A DNA stretch of 64,000 nt from Trichobilharzia szidati (taxonomy: Eukaryota; Platyhelminthes; Trematoda; Strigeidida; Schistosomatidae). The notes under the pieces are model-generated. The model was not told the origin of the DNA. It made no database searches and saw only the letters and a program-made list of their open reading frames with translations. Both the position numbers and the translations under genes were made by a program. Positions 58,268 through 64,000 of this stretch are shown here, one piece after another (position 1 is the first letter of the stretch; each line of letters opens with the position of its first letter). The stretch lies in NCBI GenBank assembly GCA_944472155.2, contig OX235279.1, forward strand, positions 55,587,564 to 55,651,563, read 5' to 3'.

Positions 58268-58680
58268 TCAAAATTATGGTGTTTAGGATTAGAGTTTAGT
58301 AGAAGCACCCTGTCGAACTTATTGCTTTGCCTTCTTTCTGAAGATTGAGCTGCTTTATTCGACCTACTGGCGTTGTCAGGTGACTCGACAGCTACGGATT
58401 TAGGATATGCATTCTGTTGCAGACAACGTAGAGTGAAAACACGAAGATTGTACCAGTTACACAGTTCCTTTGTTAATTTAATTCGATTGCAAAATAATTC
58501 AAATGAACTGTCGTCAAGATTTGACAGAATAGTTCTAAAATATTTGGGCGCCGAGTGAGAAGTAGACATTTGTAAAAAATTATATTTGTAAAGTCTCAGC
58601 GAGATTGAAATGAGTAATTCCAACGTTTCGTTCGGCAATCTGGTCCGAACTTCTTCAGGGAAATTAATCGAAATTAACAT
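58264..58680 (-). CDS. Array unit 1 ORF (138 codons, shortened at the gag junction)
   Basis: Same protein as in the other units (see 58,993-59,481) from MLISINFPEEVR to PKHHNFE, but its last 24 residues are lost because the unit is joined to gag sequence and a stop follows at once. This marks the array edge. Confidence 0.55.
   Translation of the reverse strand: MLISINFPEEVRTRLPNETLELLISISLRLYKYNFLQMSTSHSAPKYFRTILSNLDDSSFELFCNRIKLTKELCNWYNLRVFTLRCLQQNAYPKSVAVESPDNASRSNKAAQSSERRQSNKFDRVLLLNSNPKHHNFE
58615..58666 (-). ncRNA. Hammerhead-like hairpin in the array unit (unit 1 copy)
   Basis: On the minus strand: TAATTTCC, then CTGAAGA (58,652-58,658), one extra A, GTTCGG, a nine-base loop, CCGAAC, then GAAACGTT (58,622-58,629) and GGAATTA. 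TAATT-CC pairs with GGAATTA as stem I with one bulged T, GTTCGG with CCGAAC as a perfect six-base stem II, and ACGT would form a minimal stem III as in dimeric hammerheads of PLEs. The core CTGANGA is satisfied with N as A, and the GTT triplet suits cleavage. The extra A before stem II departs from the classical core, so activity is uncertain. Equivalent copies: 59,416-59,467; 60,217-60,268; 61,017-61,068; 61,818-61,869; 62,619-62,670; 63,420-63,471. Confidence 0.5.
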
Positions 58681-58992
58681 AACATAGGTTTATATATAAA
58701 AAGGAACATCACTTGATTTGTAAACATTTGTCTAATCATGAGTCATTCAAAAAAGTATCAACAAGTATAGTAAACAAAATTTTATGAGCTGTGATCAAAA
58801 TTTGACCTCGGACTTACAAATATTGGTCTACCTTTGTTAAACACATTAAACAGAGTGTGTATGTGTGTGTGGGTAAACAGTTGTAAGACATTTCCTAACG
58901 TTTCCATAAGAAGATATGGACAGTCGAGAATTTTGACCAAGTATTAATAATTAGTGATACATATCCATTTTTTATTTATTAATAAGAATTTC

Positions 58993-59481
58993 CTATGCAT
59001 CAGCTAACATCACGCCTTCATGTCTGTTCAAACTGTTAGTATCTAGAATTTTATGGTTAGACGTATTTTCAAAATTATGGTGTTTAGGATTAGAGTTTAG
59101 TAGAAGCACCCTGTCGAACTTATTGCTTTGCCTTCTTTCTGAAGATTGAGCTGCTTTATTCGACCTACTGGCGTTGTCAGGTGACTCGACAGCTACGGAT
59201 TTAGGATATGCATTCTGTTGCAGACAACGTAGAGTGAAAACACGAAGATTGTACCAGTTACACAGTTCCTTTGTTAATTTAATTCGATTGCAAAATAATT
59301 CAAATGAACTGTCGTCAAGATTTGACAGAATAGTTCTAAAATATTTGGGCGCCGAGTGAGAAGTAGACATTTGTAAAAAATTATATTTGTAAAGTCTCAG
59401 CGAGATTGAAATGAGTAATTCCAACGTTTCGTTCGGCAATCTGGTCCGAACTTCTTCAGGGAAATTAATCGAAATTAACAT
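58993..59481 (-). CDS. Array unit ORF, 162 codons, PLE N-terminus-like (unit 2)
   Basis: Begins MLISINFPEEVRTRLPNETL, where the opening codons span the hammerhead-like hairpin. The later ATG (MSTSHSAPKYF) at residue 38 may be the more natural start. A region with RIKLTKELCNWYNLRVF and TLRCLQQNAYPKS resembles the N-terminal helices of PLE proteins (basic helix, then a ...FLxxCxxxxxxPK pattern). A Ser/Asn/Arg-rich stretch follows and the frame ends GVMLADA and TAG, with no reverse transcriptase after it. Function as a protein is unproven; it may be only the passenger start of a PLE ORF captured in the repeat. Confidence 0.5.
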   Translation of the reverse strand: MLISINFPEEVRTRLPNETLELLISISLRLYKYNFLQMSTSHSAPKYFRTILSNLDDSSFELFCNRIKLTKELCNWYNLRVFTLRCLQQNAYPKSVAVESPDNASRSNKAAQSSERRQSNKFDRVLLLNSNPKHHNFENTSNHKILDTNSLNRHEGVMLADA

Positions 59482-59793
59482 AACATAGGTTTATATATAA
59501 AAAGGAACATCACTTGATTTGTAAACATTTGTCTAATCATGAGTCATTCAAAAAAGTATCAACAAGTATAGTAAACAAAATTTTATGAGCTGTGATCAAA
59601 ATTTGACCTCGGACTTACAAATATTGGTCTACCTTTGTTAAACACATTAAACAGAGTGTGTATGTGTGTGTGGGTAAACAGTTGTAAGACATTTCCTAAC
59701 GTTTCCATAAGAAGATATGGACAGTCGAGAATTTTGACCAAGTATTAATAATTAGTGATACATATCCATTTTTTATTTATTAATAAGAATTTC

Positions 59794-60282
59794 CTATGCA
59801 TCAGCTAACATCACGCCTTCATGTCTGTTCAAACTGTTAGTATCTAGAATTTTATGGTTAGACGTATTTTCAAAATTATGGTGTTTAGGATTAGAGTTTA
59901 GTAGAAGCACCCTGTCGAACTTATTGCTTTGCCTTCTTTCTGAAGATTGAGCTGCTTTATTCGACCTACTGGCGTTGTCAGGTGACTCGACAGCTACGGA
60001 TTTAGGATATGCATTCTGTTGCAGACAACGTAGAGTGAAAACACGAAGATTGTACCAGTTACACAGTTCCTTTGTTAATTTAATTCGATTGCAAAATAAT
60101 TCAAATGAACTGTCGTCAAGATTTGACAGAATAGTTCTAAAATATTTGGGCGCCGAGTGAGAAGTAGACATTTGTAAAAAATTATATTTGTAAAGTCTCA
60201 GCGAGATTGAAATGAGTAATTCCAACGTTTCGTTCGGCAATCTGGTCCGAACTTCTTCAGGGAAATTAATCGAAATTAACAT
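59794..60282 (-). CDS. Array unit ORF (unit 3)
   Basis: Identical in translation to the unit 2 ORF at 58,993-59,481. No difference noticed. Confidence 0.5.
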   Translation of the reverse strand: MLISINFPEEVRTRLPNETLELLISISLRLYKYNFLQMSTSHSAPKYFRTILSNLDDSSFELFCNRIKLTKELCNWYNLRVFTLRCLQQNAYPKSVAVESPDNASRSNKAAQSSERRQSNKFDRVLLLNSNPKHHNFENTSNHKILDTNSLNRHEGVMLADA

Positions 60283-60594
60283 AACATAGGTTTATATATA
60301 AAAAGGAACATCACTTGATTTGTAAACATTTGTCTAATCATGAGTCATTCAAAAAAGTATCAACAAGTATAGTAAACAAAATTTTATGAGCTGTGATCAA
60401 AATTTGACCTCGGACTTACAAATATTGGTCTACCTTTGTTAAACACATTAAACAGAGTGTGTATGTGTGTGTGGGTAAACAGTTGTAAGACATTTCCTAA
60501 CGTTTCCATAAGAAGATATGGACAGTCGAGAATTTTGACCAAGTATTAATAATTAGTGATACATATCCATTTTTTATTTATTAATAAGAATTTC

Positions 60595-60972
60595 CTATGC
60601 ATCAGCTAACATCACGCCTTCATGTCTGTTCAAACTGTTAGTATCTAGAATTTTATGGTTAGACGTATTTTCAAAATTATGGTGTTTAGGATTAGAGTTT
60701 AGTAGAAGCACCCTGTCGAACTTATTGCTTTGCCTTCTTTCTGAAGATTGAGCTGCTTTATTCGACCTACTGGCGTTGTCAGGTGACTCGACAGCTACGG
60801 ATTTAGGATATGCATTCTGTTGCAGACAACGTAGAGTGAAAACACGAAGATTGTACCAGTTACACAGTTCCTTTGTTAATTTAATTCGATTGCAAAATAA
60901 TTCAAATGAACTGTCGTCAAGATTTGACAGAATAGTTCTAAAATATTTGGGCGCCGAGTGAGAAGTAGACAT
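60595..60972 (-). CDS. Array unit ORF (unit 4), frame shifted at its start
   Basis: A one-base deletion in the A-run near 60,980 separates the first 37 codons (in the frame 60,876-61,082) from the rest. From MSTSHSAPKYF onward the 125-codon frame is unchanged, which would be harmless if that downstream ATG is the real start. Confidence 0.5.
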   Translation of the reverse strand: MSTSHSAPKYFRTILSNLDDSSFELFCNRIKLTKELCNWYNLRVFTLRCLQQNAYPKSVAVESPDNASRSNKAAQSSERRQSNKFDRVLLLNSNPKHHNFENTSNHKILDTNSLNRHEGVMLADA

Positions 60973-61394
60973 TTGTAAAAATTATATTTGTAAAGTCTCA
61001 GCGAGATTGAAATGAGTAATTCCAACGTTTCGTTCGGCAATCTGGTCCGAACTTCTTCAGGGAAATTAATCGAAATTAACATAACATAGGTTTATATATA
61101 AAAAGGAACATCACTTGATTTGTAAACATTTGTCTAATCATGAGTCATTCAAAAAAGTATCAACAAGTATAGTAAACAAAATTTTATGAGCTGTGATCAA
61201 AATTTGACCTCGGACTTACAAATATTGGTCTACCTTTGTTAAACACATTAAACAGAGTGTGTATGTGTGTGTGGGTAAACAGTTGTAAGACATTTCCTAA
61301 CGTTTCCATAAGAAGATATGGACAGTCGAGAATTTTGACCAAGTATTAATAATTAGTGATACATATCCATTTTTTATTTATTAATAAGAATTTC

Positions 61395-61883
61395 CTATGC
61401 ATCAGCTAACATCACGCCTTCATGTCTGTTCAAACTGTTAGTATCTAGAATTTTATGGTTAGACGTATTTTCAAAATTATGGTGTTTAGGATTAGAGTTT
61501 AGTAGAAGCACCCTGTCGAACTTATTGCTTTGCCTTCTTTCTGAAGATTGAGCTGCTTTATTCGACCTACTGGCGTTGTCAGGTGACTCGACAGCTACGG
61601 ATTTAGGATATGCATTCTGTTGCAGACAACGTAGAGTGAAAACACGAAGATTGTACCAGTTACACAGTTCCTTTGTTAATTTAATTCGATTGCAAAATAA
61701 TTCAAATGAACTGTCGTCAAGATTTGACAGAATAGTTCTAAAATATTTGGGCGCCGAGTGAGAAGTAGACATTTGTAAAAAATTATATTTGTAAAGTCTC
61801 AGCGAGATTGAAATGAGTAATTCCAACGTTTCGTTCGGCAATCTGGTCCGAACTTCTTCAGGGAAATTAATCGAAATTAACAT
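61395..61883 (-). CDS. Array unit ORF (unit 5)
   Basis: Identical in translation to the unit 2 ORF. Confidence 0.5.
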   Translation of the reverse strand: MLISINFPEEVRTRLPNETLELLISISLRLYKYNFLQMSTSHSAPKYFRTILSNLDDSSFELFCNRIKLTKELCNWYNLRVFTLRCLQQNAYPKSVAVESPDNASRSNKAAQSSERRQSNKFDRVLLLNSNPKHHNFENTSNHKILDTNSLNRHEGVMLADA

Positions 61884-62195
61884 AACATAGGTTTATATAT
61901 AAAAAGGAACATCACTTGATTTGTAAACATTTGTCTAATCATGAGTCATTCAAAAAAGTATCAACAAGTATAGTAAACAAAATTTTATGAGCTGTGATCA
62001 AAATTTGACCTCGGACTTACAAATATTGGTCTACCTTTGTTAAACACATTAAACAGAGTGTGTATGTGTGTGTGGGTAAACAGTTGTAAGACATTTCCTA
62101 ACGTTTCCATAAGAAGATATGGACAGTCGAGAATTTTGACCAAGTATTAATAATTAGTGATACATATCCATTTTTTATTTATTAATAAGAATTTC

Positions 62196-62684
62196 CTATG
62201 CATCAGCTAACATCACGCCTTCATGTCTGTTCAAACTGTTAGTATCTAGAATTTTATGGTTAGACGTATTTTCAAAATTATGGTGTTTAGGATTAGAGTT
62301 TAGTAGAAGCACCCTGTCGAACTTATTGCTTTGCCTTCTTTCTGAAGATTGAGCTGCTTTATTCGACCTACTGGCGTTGTCAGGTGACTCGACAGCTACG
62401 GATTTAGGATATGCATTCTGTTGCAGACAACGTAGAGTGAAAACACGAAGATTGTACCAGTTACACAGTTCCTTTGTTAATTTAATTCGATTGCAAAATA
62501 ATTCAAATGAACTGTCGTCAAGATTTGACAGAATAGTTCTAAAATATTTGGGCGCCGAGTGAGAAGTAGACATTTGTAAAAAATTATATTTGTAAAGTCT
62601 CAGCGAGATTGAAATGAGTAATTCCAACGTTTCGTTCGGCAATCTGGTCCGAACTTCTTCAGGGAAATTAATCGAAATTAACAT
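62196..62684 (-). CDS. Array unit ORF (unit 6)
   Basis: Identical in translation to the unit 2 ORF. Confidence 0.5.
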   Translation of the reverse strand: MLISINFPEEVRTRLPNETLELLISISLRLYKYNFLQMSTSHSAPKYFRTILSNLDDSSFELFCNRIKLTKELCNWYNLRVFTLRCLQQNAYPKSVAVESPDNASRSNKAAQSSERRQSNKFDRVLLLNSNPKHHNFENTSNHKILDTNSLNRHEGVMLADA

Positions 62685-62996
62685 AACATAGGTTTATATA
62701 TAAAAAGGAACATCACTTGATTTGTAAACATTTGTCTAATCATGAGTCATTCAAAAAAGTATCAACAAGTATAGTAAACAAAATTTTATGAGCTGTGATC
62801 AAAATTTGACCTCGGACTTACAAATATTGGTCTACCTTTGTTAAACACATTAAACAGAGTGTGTATGTGTGTGTGGGTAAACAGTTGTAAGACATTTCCT
62901 AACGTTTCCATAAGAAGATATGGACAGTCGAGAATTTTGACCAAGTATTAATAATTAGTGATACATATCCATTTTTTATTTATTAATAAGAATTTC

Positions 62997-63485
62997 CTAT
63001 GCATCAGCTAACATCACGCCTTCATGTCTGTTCAAACTGTTAGTATCTAGAATTTTATGGTTAGACGTATTTTCAAAATTATGGTGTTTAGGATTAGAGT
63101 TTAGTAGAAGCACCCTGTCGAACTTATTGCTTTGCCTTCTTTCTGAAGATTGAGCTGCTTTATTCGACCTACTGGCGTTGTCAGGTGACTCGACAGCTAC
63201 GGATTTAGGATATGCATTCTGTTGCAGACAACGTAGAGTGAAAACACGAAGATTGTACCAGTTACACAGTTCCTTTGTTAATTTAATTCGATTGCAAAAT
63301 AATTCAAATGAACTGTCGTCAAGATTTGACAGAATAGTTCTAAAATATTTGGGCGCCGAGTGAGAAGTAGACATTTGTAAAAAATTATATTTGTAAAGTC
63401 TCAGCGAGATTGAAATGAGTAATTCCAACGTTTCGTTCGGCAATCTGGTCCGAACTTCTTCAGGGAAATTAATCGAAATTAACAT
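62997..63485 (-). CDS. Array unit ORF (unit 7)
   Basis: Identical in translation to the unit 2 ORF. An eighth unit begins at 63,873 and is cut by the window end before its ORF is complete. Confidence 0.5.
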   Translation of the reverse strand: MLISINFPEEVRTRLPNETLELLISISLRLYKYNFLQMSTSHSAPKYFRTILSNLDDSSFELFCNRIKLTKELCNWYNLRVFTLRCLQQNAYPKSVAVESPDNASRSNKAAQSSERRQSNKFDRVLLLNSNPKHHNFENTSNHKILDTNSLNRHEGVMLADA

Positions 63486-64000
63486 AACATAGGTTTATAT
63501 ATAAAAAGGAACATCACTTGATTTGTAAACATTTGTCTAATCATGAGTCATTCAAAAAAGTATCAACAAGTATAGTAAACAAAATTTTATGAGCTGTGAT
63601 CAAAATTTGACCTCGGACTTACAAATATTGGTCTACCTTTGTTAAACACATTAAACAGAGTGTGTATGTGTGTGTGGGTAAACAGTTGTAAGACATTTCC
63701 TAACGTTTCCATAAGAAGATATGGACAGTCGAGAATTTTGACCAAGTATTAATAATTAGTGATACATATCCATTTTTTATTTATTAATAAGAATTTCCTA
63801 TGCATCAGCTAACATCACGCCTTCATGTCTGTTCAAACTGTTAGTATCTAGAATTTTATGGTTAGACGTATTTTCAAAATTATGGTGTTTAGGATTAGAG
63901 TTTAGTAGAAGCACCCTGTCGAACTTATTGCTTTGCCTTCTTTCTGAAGATTGAGCTGCTTTATTCGACCTACTGGCGTTGTCAGGTGACTCGACAGCTA

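Larger units (their letters stand above)
58267..64000 (-). repeat. Tandem array of an 801-base unit, at least 7.2 copies
   Basis: Unit boundaries, taken at TTCAAAATTATGG: 58,267; 59,068; 59,869; 60,670; 61,470; 62,271; 63,072; 63,873, the last copy cut by the window end. All units are 801 bases except the fourth, which is 800 because one A is missing from a run near 60,980. Units otherwise look identical by eye. Each holds a 162-codon minus-strand frame, a hammerhead-like hairpin, a GT-rich microsatellite and an AT-rich spacer. The unit appears to be derived from a PLE leader and protein start. The first unit replaces the 5' part of the Gypsy gag. Such uniformity means recent amplification, gene-conversion-like homogenisation, or an assembly artefact. 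Confidence 0.95.

Noticed and set aside
58373..58558. 61-codon plus-strand frame repeated in each array unit
   Set aside because: It is the antisense shadow of the minus-strand unit ORF, with repetition explained by the array.

Overview
The window looks like a piece of a schistosome-type trematode (flatworm) nuclear genome. It is AT-rich. Its one conserved housekeeping gene, ribosomal protein L3 at 44.7-46.1 kb, is split by introns of only 31-41 bases. Most other recognisable sequence is transposon debris of types common in these worms: RTE-like and CR1/jockey-like non-LTR elements, Penelope-like elements (PLEs) with a GIY-YIG endonuclease, a Gypsy LTR element, a Merlin DNA transposon, a MULE-type transposase gene and tRNA-derived SINEs. 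The organism is inferred from gene and repeat style; no species is claimed.

Layout. 1-10 kb: RTE-like fragment (1.2-2.0 kb, minus), LTR-like copy (4.4-4.8 kb), CR1-like 3' ends (4.8-6.5 kb), degenerate CR1-like reverse transcriptase (6.9-8.0 kb) and a Merlin element with long inverted ends (8.6-9.8 kb). 10-21 kb: sparse, with a PLE endonuclease remnant, short dispersed repeats, a doubtful two-exon candidate at 14.9-15.2 kb and SINEs at 19.6 and 20.7 kb. 21.4-26.4 kb: endonuclease and reverse-transcriptase halves of CR1-like elements surrounding an RTE fragment that is itself split by a SINE, followed by a PLE 3' end with a hammerhead-ribozyme-like motif. 29-31.6 kb: decayed PLE headed by an inverted copy of a PLE 3' end. 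32-34.3 kb: multi-exon MULE transposase gene with tiny introns, a frameshift and a stop codon inside its SWIM zinc finger. 36.6-37.1 kb: PLE and SINE fragments. 39.2-42.7 kb: a young PLE carrying an inverted duplicate of its own 3' third, the whole enclosed by a 13-base target-site duplication. 44.7-46.1 kb: RPL3. 47.7-47.9 kb: SINE-2 with an inverted head. 52.1-53.5 kb: RTE endonuclease remnant. 53.9-58.3 kb: Gypsy element on the minus strand (3' LTR, polypurine tract, pol, partial gag).

The most striking region is 58,267-64,000: seven full copies and one partial copy of an almost identical 801-base unit running off the window end. Each unit holds a minus-strand ORF of about 162 codons that resembles the start of a PLE protein, and a hammerhead-like hairpin with a CGAAACGTT core. 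The array abuts a truncated Gypsy gag. It may be a PLE-derived satellite, or a retrozyme-like array able to yield unit-length RNA; this is inference.

Apart from RPL3, and possibly the MULE gene, the window is a layered record of transposition. The Gypsy gag-pol junction preserves a canonical -1 frameshift heptamer, so that copy was recently functional over the part that remains.
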